From positions 496,001 to 560,000 of the forward strand of contig NZ_CP016033.1 in NCBI RefSeq assembly GCF_001663175.1: DNA of 64,000 nucleotides. The letters run 5' to 3'. Each line of letters opens with the position of its first letter. Within the stretch, counting starts at the first letter, position 1. The translations under genes and the position numbers were made by a program. Of the stretch, positions 52,844-61,907 are shown in pieces. Source of the stretch: Erythrobacter neustonensis (GTDB lineage: Bacteria > Pseudomonadota > Alphaproteobacteria > Sphingomonadales > Sphingomonadaceae). The notes beneath the pieces were generated by a model. That model was not told the origin of the DNA, ran no database searches, and saw nothing but the letters and a program-made list of their open reading frames with translations.

Positions 52844-54001
52844 TCACGCGCGAAGGATTTCATCCGGCTCGAGCGGATCACGCAAGCTGCGCTGGCCGCG
52901 GTTTTCGTTCTTCGCCCGGTACAACGCGCGGTCGGCATGGCCGAACAAGGCCTCGGCGCTGCTGCCGTCATCGGGATAGTGCGCGATGCCGACGCTGGCG
53001 CCGACGCGGATCGTTGCGCCCTCGATCACATGCGGGCGCACCAGCGCGATCAGCAGCCGATCGGCCAGCGGCACATCGGCGAGCGGCGATTGCGGCGGGA
53101 TCAGCACGGCAAATTCATCGCCCCCCTGCCGCACCACCAACCCGCCATCGCCGATCGCTTCGCGTAGTCTTTGCGCAACGGCGCACAGCAGGCGGTCGCC
53201 GGTCGCGTGGCCATAGCGGTCGTTGACCGGCTTGAACCCGTCGAGATCGAGCAGCGCCAGCCGGAACGGCGGTGCGCTCGGCCCCTTGGCCAGCAAGGCT
53301 TCGATCCGCGTGTCGAGCGCGCGGCGATTGGCCAGCCCGGTCAGGGGATCTGTGTGCGCCAGATCACGGGTCTGGTCCTGCAATTGCAGCAGGTCGATCA
53401 GCATCGCATGGCCTTGCAGGATGAAGCGGATCAGGATCAGCGTCGCCAGCACCAGCGATGTTGCCGCGGCGATTTCGGCCGGGCGACCCGAGGTCAGCAT
53501 CAGCGCCGAAATTGGCACCACCCCGATGATGAGGTTGAGGATCGCGGCAAAGCGGATCGCGGACAGGCAATAGGCCGTCCCCAGCGATCCCATCGCGATG
53601 ATCATCGCAAAACTGGCGTGGTTTCCGGGCGCTGCGGCAAACCAGTTGATCACCGCCCAGCTGCTGCACATCACCCCGACCCAGCCCGAAACGCTCGCGG
53701 TCTTCTTGACGATCAACTGCGCGCGGCGCGGGCTCATCGGGCGCGCGCGGGTCATCCGGTTTTCGATCAGGCCGAGCACGCACAGCACTGCGAGCAGCGC
53801 GGGCATGCCGTATTTGACCGCCCAGTGCAGATCGGCCGCACCCGCCATCGCCGCAGTCGGCGTGGTCGCCAGCAGCATCAGATACATCACCGGGCTTTGC
53901 GTTTCGACCCGGCGCGCGCGCAGGATCGCGAACTGGTCCGCGATTGCCGCGGGAATCGGCGGCATGACCCGCTGGCGAAATTGTTCGATGATCCCCCTCA
54001 T
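52844..54001 (-). CDS. Diguanylate cyclase with N-terminal membrane region
   Basis: A 385-residue GGDEF protein. The N-terminal half holds about five to six hydrophobic helices (~40-210), like a 7TM/MASE-type sensor but with no family I can name. The GGDEF domain begins at ~225 (HTDPLTGLANRRALDTRI), with the intact active-site RQGGDEF at ~292. The RxxD inhibitory site expected just before it is absent (DGGL), so product inhibition at the I-site is unlikely. It should make c-di-GMP at the inner membrane. It is downstream of the PLD gene, with GTTAACG-type sequence in the gap. Confidence 0.9.
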   Translation of the reverse strand: MRGIIEQFRQRVMPPIPAAIADQFAILRARRVETQSPVMYLMLLATTPTAAMAGAADLHWAVKYGMPALLAVLCVLGLIENRMTRARPMSPRRAQLIVKKTASVSGWVGVMCSSWAVINWFAAAPGNHASFAMIIAMGSLGTAYCLSAIRFAAILNLIIGVVPISALMLTSGRPAEIAAATSLVLATLILIRFILQGHAMLIDLLQLQDQTRDLAHTDPLTGLANRRALDTRIEALLAKGPSAPPFRLALLDLDGFKPVNDRYGHATGDRLLCAVAQRLREAIGDGGLVVRQGGDEFAVLIPPQSPLADVPLADRLLIALVRPHVIEGATIRVGASVGIAHYPDDGSSAEALFGHADRALYRAKNENRGQRSLRDPLEPDEILRA

Positions 54002-54081
54002 GGGGTCAACCCTTACGCGCCTGCACGTAAAATCTGCGTTAACGATAAGCCCCTGTCAGCTAACCGGGAATTCGCAGGCGA

Positions 54082-55272
54082 TCAGACGGTGCCTGCCTTG
54101 CTGATGCGGTAATCGGCAAGACTTGCCCAATAGGCCAGACGCCAGCGCAGCTTGTTGAAGAACGTGCTTTGCCGCGCATACCAGGCGGGCGTGATCGGCA
54201 CGCTGGCCTGTTCCAAATGGTCGATCATTTCGCGCAGCCTTGCGGCAAGGCCTGCGTCCTCGATCCGGACCATCAGTTCGACATTGATCCGGAACGAGCG
54301 TTTGTCGAGATTGGCGCTACCGACATAGCTGACATCGTCGACCACCAGCAATTTGAGATGCAGCTTGGCGGGCGCGAATTCGAAGATCCTGACGCGGGCG
54401 CGCAGCAGCTTGCCATAGAGCAGCCGCGCCATGTCGATCGCGGCGCCGATATCGGATTTGCCCGCCATGATCATCCGTGCTGTCCCACGCCGGCCGATGC
54501 GGCGGAACAGGCGGCGAAAGCTGCGCGGCGGACTGAAATAGGGCGATACGGTATCGAGCCGGGTGGCCTTCTGCAGATCCTGCCGGAACACCCACGCCCA
54601 ATGCCCGCGGCGCACCAGCGGCCCGCCGACCAGCAACCGCACCGGCCCCTCGCCGCCGTCCCAGTCGCGCACCAGATCGCGCAGCCGGCGCAAGCTGCGG
54701 GTGTGTCCGCCTGCGGCATTGGCGACCCATGCCTGCACCAGCGCGAACCATTCGGCAAAACGCGCCGCGACCGCGCCTTCGATCAGCACCGCCAGATCGC
54801 ACCAGCCATCATCGCGCACAGACGCAAAATAGGCATCCTGGACATTGGCCCCGCCGGTCATCACGCGGGCATTGTCGGCAATCACGAACTTCTGGTGGTT
54901 GCGCACCAGATAGCGCGTTCCCCACTTGGGCGAGAACACCGCAAAGCTGCCGCCGGCTGCAATCAGCGGCGCAAAGAAGTCCGCGCCCGCATCATTGCCA
55001 AAGGCATCGACGATCACATCCACCCTGACCCCGCGGCGCGCAGCCTCGACCAGCGCATCTCGCACCAGCCTGCCCGAATTGTCCTTGTCGAAGATGTAGT
55101 AGAATACCCCGAGCGAGGTCTGCGCGCCGTCGATCAGCGCGATCAGCGATTCCAGCCGTTCGGGGCCGCCGGGATAGAAGGTGAGATTGTGGCCACCTGC
55201 CGCGATGCTGAAACAATCAGGATCGGCATAGCCGTGCGCGTTGGTGGGTGTTTCGCCAGCGGTCCCGGTCAT
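54082..55272 (-). CDS. Phospholipase D-like protein (cardiolipin synthase type)
   Basis: A 396-residue PLD-superfamily enzyme with two HKD motifs: NHQKFVIADNARVMTGGAN in the first half and HLKLLVVDDVSYVGSANLD in the second. Spacing and the RSFRINVELMVRI tail resemble bacterial cardiolipin synthases, but the N-terminal transmembrane helices of ClsA are missing, more like ClsB. The ATG at 55272 is preferred over GTG at 55284, where AGGGGG would be too close. Confidence 0.88.
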   Translation of the reverse strand: MTGTAGETPTNAHGYADPDCFSIAAGGHNLTFYPGGPERLESLIALIDGAQTSLGVFYYIFDKDNSGRLVRDALVEAARRGVRVDVIVDAFGNDAGADFFAPLIAAGGSFAVFSPKWGTRYLVRNHQKFVIADNARVMTGGANVQDAYFASVRDDGWCDLAVLIEGAVAARFAEWFALVQAWVANAAGGHTRSLRRLRDLVRDWDGGEGPVRLLVGGPLVRRGHWAWVFRQDLQKATRLDTVSPYFSPPRSFRRLFRRIGRRGTARMIMAGKSDIGAAIDMARLLYGKLLRARVRIFEFAPAKLHLKLLVVDDVSYVGSANLDKRSFRINVELMVRIEDAGLAARLREMIDHLEQASVPITPAWYARQSTFFNKLRWRLAYWASLADYRISKAGTV

Positions 55273-55360
55273 CGACGCTGCCACCCCCTTTTCCTGTCCC
55301 GCCCTGGTTGCGCTTGCCGGTCTTGACCGCGCAAAGCTGCGGGCGGATAGATGCCCTTGT

Positions 55361-55801
55361 ATGCTCTCGCAGAAAACCCGCTATGCCATTCGCGCGATGC
55401 AGCACCTTGCCGACAATTATGGTCAGGGCCCGGTGCAGCTTGCGGCCATTGCGGATAATCAGAAGATCCCGGCAAAGTTCCTGACCGTGATCCTGTCCGA
55501 GCTTACCCGCGCAGGGCTGGTCGAATCGCAACGCGGGCGCGACGGGGGGTACTGGCTGGCGATCCCGCCGATCGACATCACCTATGGCGACCTGATCCGG
55601 CACATGCGCGGCAGCCTTGCGCTGGTGCCCTGCGCCAGCCGCTACGCGCACGAAAAGTGCAAGAATTGCCTTGAGGAAGGCGAATGCCGCACGCGCGCGT
55701 TGCTGCTCGACGTGCGTGACCGCACCGCGCAGATCCTCGATGCGATCCGTCTGTCCGATCCGATCACCCCGGTGCCCCCCTTCGCCGCCGACACCGCCTG
55801 A
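55361..55801 (+). CDS. Rrf2-family transcriptional regulator with four cysteines
   Basis: A 146-residue winged-helix regulator. The N-terminal MLSQKTRYAIRAMQHLA and PAKFLTVILSELTRAGLVESQRG are typical Rrf2 DNA-binding elements. Cysteines at 91, 100, 103 and 109 do not fit the C-x5-C-x5-C spacing of IscR, but could bind an Fe-S cluster or sense thiols. Its position ahead of a YezD-type protein, TonB receptor and TauE permease suggests control of sulfur acquisition (a CymR-like role), an inference from context. Confidence 0.88.
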   Translation: MLSQKTRYAIRAMQHLADNYGQGPVQLAAIADNQKIPAKFLTVILSELTRAGLVESQRGRDGGYWLAIPPIDITYGDLIRHMRGSLALVPCASRYAHEKCKNCLEEGECRTRALLLDVRDRTAQILDAIRLSDPITPVPPFAADTA

Positions 55802-55938
55802 CGCGGCATTCCGGCGCACAAAGCCCACCTTTTGCCGCACCACAGAAAAACTGCTCGCCGAACCCTATTGTCAATCACATCACTTGAGTTTAGCAGCCTT
55901 TCGCAGACGGCACCCGCCGCGAAACGAAAGGCCTGTGG

Positions 55939-56112
55939 ATGGACCATTCTGCGACACGCTATGACAAGGGCACGCCCAAGCAATCGCCCGAAGCCATCCG
56001 GGTGGTGAGCGAGGCGTTAGACCGCCTGCGTTACGGGGCAATCCAGCTGACCGTGCATGATGGCAAGGTCATGCAGATCGACATTACCGAAAGGACACGG
56101 CTGACCGACTGA
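55939..56112 (+). CDS. Small YezD-like (DUF2292) protein
   Basis: A 57-residue protein starting MDHSATRYDKGTPKQ with the core RYGAIQLTVHDGKVMQIDIT. This short beta-hairpin pattern matches DUF2292/YezD, a small family often found in sulfur-assimilation operons; molecular function unknown. The gap before it (55802-55938) includes TTGTCA at 55868 as a possible -35. It sits 92 bases before the TonB-dependent receptor start, between it and the Rrf2 regulator. Confidence 0.8.
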   Translation: MDHSATRYDKGTPKQSPEAIRVVSEALDRLRYGAIQLTVHDGKVMQIDITERTRLTD

Positions 56113-56204
56113 CCGGCCGGTTCTTGCGTGATCCGCTCACACCACAATCATCAGGGGACCGCAGACCGGACAGCCGGATGCACGCCCGTTTGCAAAGGCG
56201 AGAC

Positions 56205-58652
56205 ATGATGCATCCGATTTCCTTCCGCAGCACCTTGCTGCTCGGTGCCGGCATTGCCGCGCTGGTTTCCAACCCTGCCGCAGCGCAGGAAACCGCCACG
56301 GCCCCGCCCGAACCACAAAGCGTCGACGCCGAAAGCGACAGCACCGGCGACATCATCGTCACCGCGCGCCGCCGGCAGGAAAGCGCGCAGGACATTCCGC
56401 TTGCGGTCTCGGTGCTCGGCGCGCAGCAGCTTGACGAGACCGGCGCCTTCAACGTCAACCGGCTGCAACAGCTGGCCCCGACGCTGCAGTTCTATTCGTC
56501 GAACCCGCGCAACACCGCAGTCAATATCCGCGGTCTTGGCGTGCCCTTCGGCTTGACCAGCGACGGGTTCGAACAGGGCGTGGGCATCTATGTCGACGAT
56601 GTCTATTATTCGCGCGTCGCCTCGGCCACGTTCGATTTTCTCGATGTCGCGCAGATCGAAGTACTGCGCGGGCCGCAGGGCACGCTCTATGGCAAGAACA
56701 CCACCGCGGGCGCGATCAACATCCAGACCAACCAGCCGACCTTCGATTTCGAAGGCCGCGCCGAACTCAGCATCGGCAATTACAACTTCCAGCAGGCGCG
56801 CCTTGCCGTCTCCGGCCCGCTGTCGGACACGGTCGCCGCGCGCGTCGCGTTCTCGGGCACCAGCCGCAACGGCACGATCCGCAACGTGGTGACGGGCGAG
56901 AATATCCAGAGCCTCGACAATATTGGCCTGCGCACGCAGATCCTGTGGGAGCCGACCGATCGGCTCAAGATCAAGCTGGTGGGCGATTACAACAAGCAGG
57001 ACGCGGTGTGCTGCGGATCGGTGTTCGTGGGCACCGGTGCGACGCAGCGCCCGTTGAACCGCCAGTTTGCCGCGCTGGCCGCGGCGCAGAACTATGCCCC
57101 GCCTTCGACCAATCCCTTCGACCGGCTGACCGACCTCGACAGCAATCTCAATGCGGGCAATGTGATCGCGGGCGCGGCGCTCAAGATCACCTGGGATGTC
57201 GGGCCGGGCACGCTGACGTCGGTCAGTGCGTGGCGTTACTGGGACTGGAAGCCCGAAAACGATCGCGATTTCACCGGGCTGTCGATCGTCGCGCGCTCAC
57301 AGAACCCCTCGCAGCAAGACCAGTATACGCAGGAATTGCGCTACACCTACAGCGGCGATCGAATCGATTTCGTGCTGGGCGCGTTCGGCTTCAACCAGCG
57401 GATCGACACGCAGGGTCTCGAATCGCAAGGCGTCAACGCCAGCCGCTGGAACATCACCCCCAGCAATCCGCTATCGGCCGATCCCTCCGTGCTCGACGGG
57501 TTGACCGCGCGCAACACGCAGGTTCTCAAAAGCACCAGCGCGGCCTTGTTCGGGCAGCTTTCGTGGAAGGTGACCGATGCCTTCACGATCCAGCCGGGCG
57601 CGCGGCTCAATTACGACAAGAAATCGGGCTTCTATCAGCGCCGCGTGTTCACCAAGGCGGGCACCGAATTGCTGGGCACCGAAACCGACGCGGTCAGCCG
57701 CGCGCGTCTGGCGATCTATCAGCCGCAATTGAGCGCGCCGTCGGATACCGACTGGAACCTGACCTATGATCTGACCGCCAGCTACGAACTGGCGCCCGAT
57801 GTGCTGGCCTATGGCACCTACGCCAAAAGCTTCAAGACGATCGGGATCAACCAGAACGGCTTGCCGACCGACGCGGCAGGCGTGCCGATCGCGGCAGCGG
57901 GCACGATCCGCCCCGAAAAGGTCGACCATTTCGAGCTGGGCCTCAAGAGCCAGTTCTGGGACCGCAGGGTCACGCTCAACCTTGCCGCCTATCGCACCGA
58001 GATCCGCGATTATCAGGCGACCGTGAATAACGGACAATTCGGGGTGCTGCGCGGTTATCTCGCCAATGCGGGCAAGGTCCGCTCGCAAGGGATCGAGGCG
58101 GACTTCGCGATCCGCCCCAGCGCGCGCTTCACCGCCTATGCCAACGCGGCCTACACCGATGCCCGATATGTCCGCTTCACCGATGCGCCCTGCCCGCCCG
58201 AACTGTCGGGCGGCACCACCGCGAGTGCGGGCCAGACCCCGTCCGCACCCGGCACCCCCGGCGGGATCAGCCCGGCGAACTGCGACATTTCCGGACAGCG
58301 CCTGCCCGGTGTGTCGAAATGGGCGGTGTCCTTCGGCGCGGAAGGCAATGTGCCGGCCACATTCCTCGGCCAGAGCGGCGAAGTCTATCTGGGCTATGAC
58401 GGCACCTATCGGTCGAACTTCTCGTCAAACCCTTCGCCGTCCGCCTACACCTTCGTCGATGGCTATGCCCTGTCCAATTTCCGCCTTGGTTTTCGTACAG
58501 ACGGCGGCCTCAATCTGTTCGGCTGGGTGCGCAATGCTTTCGATGAGAATTATTTCGAGCAGCTCTTCGTGGGGCCGGGCAATACCGGGCTGATCGCGGG
58601 GCTGCCCGGCGATCCGCGCACTTGGGGCGTGACCGCCGCACTGACTTTCTGA
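56205..58652 (+). CDS. TonB-dependent outer-membrane receptor
   Basis: An 815-residue receptor. The signal peptide ends ...PAAAQ; a TonB-box-like segment GDIIVTARRRQESAQDIPLA leads into the plug (NIRGLG, GVGIYVDDVYYSR, VEVLRGPQGTLYGKNT-type block), then a 22-stranded barrel ending in Phe (WGVTAALTF). The plug type is that of the large sphingomonad receptor group. The substrate is unknown; neighbours suggest an organosulfur compound. ATG at 56205 or 56208 both follow AAAGGCG. Confidence 0.93.
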   Translation: MMHPISFRSTLLLGAGIAALVSNPAAAQETATAPPEPQSVDAESDSTGDIIVTARRRQESAQDIPLAVSVLGAQQLDETGAFNVNRLQQLAPTLQFYSSNPRNTAVNIRGLGVPFGLTSDGFEQGVGIYVDDVYYSRVASATFDFLDVAQIEVLRGPQGTLYGKNTTAGAINIQTNQPTFDFEGRAELSIGNYNFQQARLAVSGPLSDTVAARVAFSGTSRNGTIRNVVTGENIQSLDNIGLRTQILWEPTDRLKIKLVGDYNKQDAVCCGSVFVGTGATQRPLNRQFAALAAAQNYAPPSTNPFDRLTDLDSNLNAGNVIAGAALKITWDVGPGTLTSVSAWRYWDWKPENDRDFTGLSIVARSQNPSQQDQYTQELRYTYSGDRIDFVLGAFGFNQRIDTQGLESQGVNASRWNITPSNPLSADPSVLDGLTARNTQVLKSTSAALFGQLSWKVTDAFTIQPGARLNYDKKSGFYQRRVFTKAGTELLGTETDAVSRARLAIYQPQLSAPSDTDWNLTYDLTASYELAPDVLAYGTYAKSFKTIGINQNGLPTDAAGVPIAAAGTIRPEKVDHFELGLKSQFWDRRVTLNLAAYRTEIRDYQATVNNGQFGVLRGYLANAGKVRSQGIEADFAIRPSARFTAYANAAYTDARYVRFTDAPCPPELSGGTTASAGQTPSAPGTPGGISPANCDISGQRLPGVSKWAVSFGAEGNVPATFLGQSGEVYLGYDGTYRSNFSSNPSPSAYTFVDGYALSNFRLGFRTDGGLNLFGWVRNAFDENYFEQLFVGPGNTGLIAGLPGDPRTWGVTAALTF

Positions 58653-58692
58653 ATGACCAGACCCCTCCATTCCCGCAGAGAGGACATGCCTC

Positions 58693-59475
58693 ATGCCTGA
58701 CATCACCCAGTTCCTGATCGCGCTCGCCCCCTTCATCGCGATCGGCTTTGCCGCGCAGATGATCGACGGCGCGCTGGGCATGGCTTTCGGGGTCATCACC
58801 CAGACGATGCTGGTGAGCGTGATGGGGCTGCCCCCGGCGGTCGCTTCGGCCAGCGTGCACGGCGTCGAGATGTTCACGACTGCCGCATCGGGCACCAGCC
58901 ATATCGTCCACCGGAACATCGACTGGGGCCTGCTCAGGCGGCTTGCGCCCTTCGGGATCATCGGCGGGGTTGCCGGGGCAACGGTGCTGTCGAACATCGA
59001 CGCCTCGGTCGCACGTCCGTTCGTGATGCTCTACCTCACCGGAATCGGTATTTACCTGCTGATCAAGGCGGTCCGGCAGCTCACACCGCATGTCGCCGAT
59101 CCGAAATTCACCGCGCCGCTGGCGGTGGCCGGGGGGTTTCTCGATGCCGCGGGCGGGGGCGGATGGGGGCCGGTGGTCACCTCCAACCTGCTGGTCCAGG
59201 GCGGAGATACGCGCAAGGTTATCGGCACGGTCAACACCACCGAATTTCTGGTGACTTCATCGATCACGATCGCCTTCGCCCTGTCGCTGGGTGCCGAGGT
59301 CTTCTCGCAATATCTCAACATCGCCGCCGGGCTGATCGTCGGTGGGGTGATCGCCGCCCCGTTCGGCGCGCGGATCACGGCCAAGGTGCAGCCGCGCACG
59401 CTGCTGTTCGCAGTGTCGCTGGTGCTGATCGTCACCAGCGCCTACAACGTCTACAAGGCCTGGCCGATCATCTGA
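58693..59475 (+). CDS. TauE/SafE-family membrane permease
   Basis: A 260-residue inner-membrane protein with about seven hydrophobic helices and two related halves. The blocks GFAAQMIDGALGMAFGVITQ and GGFLDAAGGGGWGPVVTSNLL are typical of TauE/SafE, a family that moves sulfite, sulfonates or related anions. GAGAGGA precedes the ATG by nine bases. It lies 40 bases after the TonB receptor, likely the same operon. Confidence 0.92.
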   Translation: MPDITQFLIALAPFIAIGFAAQMIDGALGMAFGVITQTMLVSVMGLPPAVASASVHGVEMFTTAASGTSHIVHRNIDWGLLRRLAPFGIIGGVAGATVLSNIDASVARPFVMLYLTGIGIYLLIKAVRQLTPHVADPKFTAPLAVAGGFLDAAGGGGWGPVVTSNLLVQGGDTRKVIGTVNTTEFLVTSSITIAFALSLGAEVFSQYLNIAAGLIVGGVIAAPFGARITAKVQPRTLLFAVSLVLIVTSAYNVYKAWPII

Positions 59476-59505
59476 TCCGGGCTGCCGCACCAGGAACCCC
59501 GCCCG

Positions 59506-60309
59506 ATGGATACCGAATTGCTGCTGATCTGCGCCCTGACCGGCGTGATCAACCTGATCGGCGCGCTCGCCTATGCCGCGCGGATCGCGGGGGTGCGGAC
59601 GGGGCGGATCGCGCTGTCGTTCGCCCTGTTCAACGTGCTGCTGCTGGTCAGCCGCACATCGAACGGGTTTCTCGGCCCCTTCCTGGCCAAGCGGATCGAG
59701 ACCGCGCTTGCGACGGGCGACGGCTCCATGCTGATCTGGGATCTCAGGCTAGTGCTGCTGGCGGCGGCGATCTCGGTCGCGCTCGGCATCGTGCTGGTGC
59801 CGACAGGGCAGCGGGTGTTCGCCGCTGCGATCACCTTTTTCCAGGCCAACCGTTCGACCACCCGGCTGATCCTGCGCAGCATGACCCCTTCGGGCCTCGC
59901 CACGTTGCGCGATTCGGTCGCGATCCCTACGGGCGAGACGTTCAAATCGCTGAAGGGCGAGCGCGGGGTGAGCTGGCGCGTGCTCATCGCCAATGCGCTG
60001 GCGCAGGCGCTGCTGGCAGTGGGGGTGATCGCCTCGCTCTATGCCGGCTACCTCGTCCCCGAATTTCGCGTCACCGCCTCGCAGATGACCGCGATCGTCA
60101 ACGGCTTTGCCACGATCCTGCTGTTCGCGCTGATCGACCCGCAGATCTCCGCGCTGACCGACGATGTGGTCGATGGCTCGGTGAGCGAGGCGACCTTCCG
60201 CCGGGCGATGATCTGGGTGTCGTTGAGCCGGCTGGCAGGCACGCTGATCGCGCAAATGATGCTGGTGCCCGCAGCAGTAGCGATCGCCTGGGCAGCAGGC
60301 TGGCTCTAG
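59506..60309 (+). CDS. Amj-type (DUF2837) lipid II flippase family protein
   Basis: A 267-residue polytopic inner-membrane protein. The N-terminal TGVINLIGALAYAARIAGV and RTGRIALSFALFNVLLLVSR closely follow the pattern I know from Bacillus Amj (YdaH), a lipid II flippase unrelated in sequence to MurJ. About six to seven helices follow. If the call is right, this genome carries two unrelated flippase types, since murJ is at the left edge. The family call is from memory of the signature. Its TAG stop shares the CTAG palindrome with the chrA stop. Confidence 0.72.
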   Translation: MDTELLLICALTGVINLIGALAYAARIAGVRTGRIALSFALFNVLLLVSRTSNGFLGPFLAKRIETALATGDGSMLIWDLRLVLLAAAISVALGIVLVPTGQRVFAAAITFFQANRSTTRLILRSMTPSGLATLRDSVAIPTGETFKSLKGERGVSWRVLIANALAQALLAVGVIASLYAGYLVPEFRVTASQMTAIVNGFATILLFALIDPQISALTDDVVDGSVSEATFRRAMIWVSLSRLAGTLIAQMMLVPAAVAIAWAAGWL

Positions 60310-61652
60310 AGCGCGCTGAGCACGAGGCCCCCCGCCGCGCACGCCGCGAGTAGCCGCAGCACCCCCCACCTCGCCCCGAACGCCAGCGCAAAGGCAAGCG
60401 CGGTCAGGACGCCGGCACGCCAGTCGAAACTGGCAAGTTCGGGCCATGACAGACGCAGCATCCCCGCCTCCACCACGCCGACACGGGCGAACAGGACGTG
60501 CAGCGCAAACCACGCGGTGAGATTGGCGATCACGCCCACCACCGCCGCGGTCACCGCAGCCAGCCCGCCCTTGAGCCACACCGCCTGCCCCAACCGGTCG
60601 ATCCACGGCGCGAGCGCGAAGATCCACAGGAAGCACGGCGCGAAGGTCACCCATGTCGTCAGCCCCGCCCCCAGCAAGCCCGCGACCAGCGGGGTGAACG
60701 GCTCGGGCGCGCGATAGGCGGCAAGATAGCCGACGAACTGCGTCACCAGGATCAGCGGCCCCGGCGTGGTTTCGGCAAGGCCCAGCCCATCGGCCATCTC
60801 GCCGGCCTGAAGCCACCCGAACCCCTGCACCGCTTCCTGCGCCATGTAGGCCAGCACCGCGTAGGCGCCCCCGAAAGTGACGATCGCGAGCTGCGAGAAA
60901 AACGCACCGACCTGCCACAGCACATGCCCCTGCCCCAGCGTCACCGCGATCAGCGCCATCGGCGCGGCCCAGATCGCGCCCCACACCAGCACCGACAGAA
61001 CCGTCGTGCGCCACGGCCTTGCGGGCAGCGCGCCGGGCGTGCCCGAAGGCTTGAGCGCAAGCCAATCGGGCTGCGCGCGCGCGATCAGCATCCCGATCAC
61101 GCCAGCCCCCAGCACGATCAGCGGAAACGGCAGCGCAAAGGCGAACAGGCCGACAAACGCCGCCGCCGCCAGCGCCCGCTTTGCCCCCGTATCGAGCGCG
61201 CGGCCCGCAATCCGCAGCAAGGCCTGCACCACGATGGCGAGCACCGCCGCCTTCACCCCCAGAAACAGCGCCGCGACCCAGCCAAGGTTCGCCGCCACCG
61301 CATAGAGCATCGACAGCGCGAGCATCACCGCAGCGCCCGGCACCACGAACAGCATCCCCGCCGCCAGCCCGCCGCGCATCCCGTGCAGCCGCCAGCCAAT
61401 CCATGTGGCCAGCTGCTGCGCTTCGGGTCCGGGCAAAAGGTGACAGAAATTGAGCGCGTGGAGGAAATCCTCCTCCGCCACCCAGCTGCGCTGCTCCACC
61501 AGTTCGCGGTGCATCAACGCGATCTGGCCCGCCGGCCCGCCGAAACTGAGAAACCCGATCCGGGTGAACACCCGCAGCAGCGCCGCAAAGGATGGCTGCG
61601 AACGCCCCCGATCCGCACCAGAAACCGTCATCGATGCATCCGGTCCGTCCAT
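60306..61652 (-). CDS. chrA: Chromate transporter ChrA, two-domain form
   Basis: A 448-residue inner-membrane protein with two homologous halves: FTRIGFLSFGGPAGQIALMH in the first, and FFSQLAIVTFGGAYAVLAYM in the second, each followed by a proline/glycine motif (LLPGPEAQQLATWIGW and TTPGPLILVTQFVGY). ChrA exports chromate. The ATG at 61652 follows GAGGG. A Pro/Arg-rich cytoplasmic loop joins the halves. It stands alone, converging on the Amj-type gene. Confidence 0.93.
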   Translation of the reverse strand: MDGPDASMTVSGADRGRSQPSFAALLRVFTRIGFLSFGGPAGQIALMHRELVEQRSWVAEEDFLHALNFCHLLPGPEAQQLATWIGWRLHGMRGGLAAGMLFVVPGAAVMLALSMLYAVAANLGWVAALFLGVKAAVLAIVVQALLRIAGRALDTGAKRALAAAAFVGLFAFALPFPLIVLGAGVIGMLIARAQPDWLALKPSGTPGALPARPWRTTVLSVLVWGAIWAAPMALIAVTLGQGHVLWQVGAFFSQLAIVTFGGAYAVLAYMAQEAVQGFGWLQAGEMADGLGLAETTPGPLILVTQFVGYLAAYRAPEPFTPLVAGLLGAGLTTWVTFAPCFLWIFALAPWIDRLGQAVWLKGGLAAVTAAVVGVIANLTAWFALHVLFARVGVVEAGMLRLSWPELASFDWRAGVLTALAFALAFGARWGVLRLLAACAAGGLVLSAL

Positions 61653-61840
61653 GCGACCCTCGAAATTGGTCCCGCCGCGCAAAACGCACGGCATGGGAGT
61701 GACGAGGCAACGCTTGGGCCTCTCAAGGCCAAGACGGGAGGTTGCTGGACCCCGCAACACCGTGATCTATCGCGCGGTTTCACCATGCGCAAGCACCCGG
61801 TGTTTAAGCCCCCTCGCGATTCCACGTAGGGGCAGGCGAA

Positions 61841-61858
61841 GGCGATTTAACCATCGCC
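61841..61858 (+). promoter_or_regulatory. Hairpin with embedded TTAACCAT before the PRMT gene
   Basis: GGCGAT (61841-61846) pairs with ATCGCC (61853-61858). The loop starts the octamer TTAACCAT (61847-61854), a perfect CtrA half-site, but no second half lies at the proper spacing. A GTAACCCAT follows at 61863. Confidence 0.3.
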
Positions 61859-61907
61859 TGCGGTAACCCATGCACCATCCTGCCCACCACTGCCGACGGG
61901 AGATTGC

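Noticed and set aside
54010..54062. CtrA site upstream of the diguanylate cyclase
   Set aside because: It contains GTTAACG and GCTAACC but not at the 11-bp half-site spacing.
55861..55895. A complete sigma-70 promoter before the YezD-type gene
   Set aside because: TTGTCA at 55868 is a fair -35, but no good -10 lies 16-18 bases downstream.
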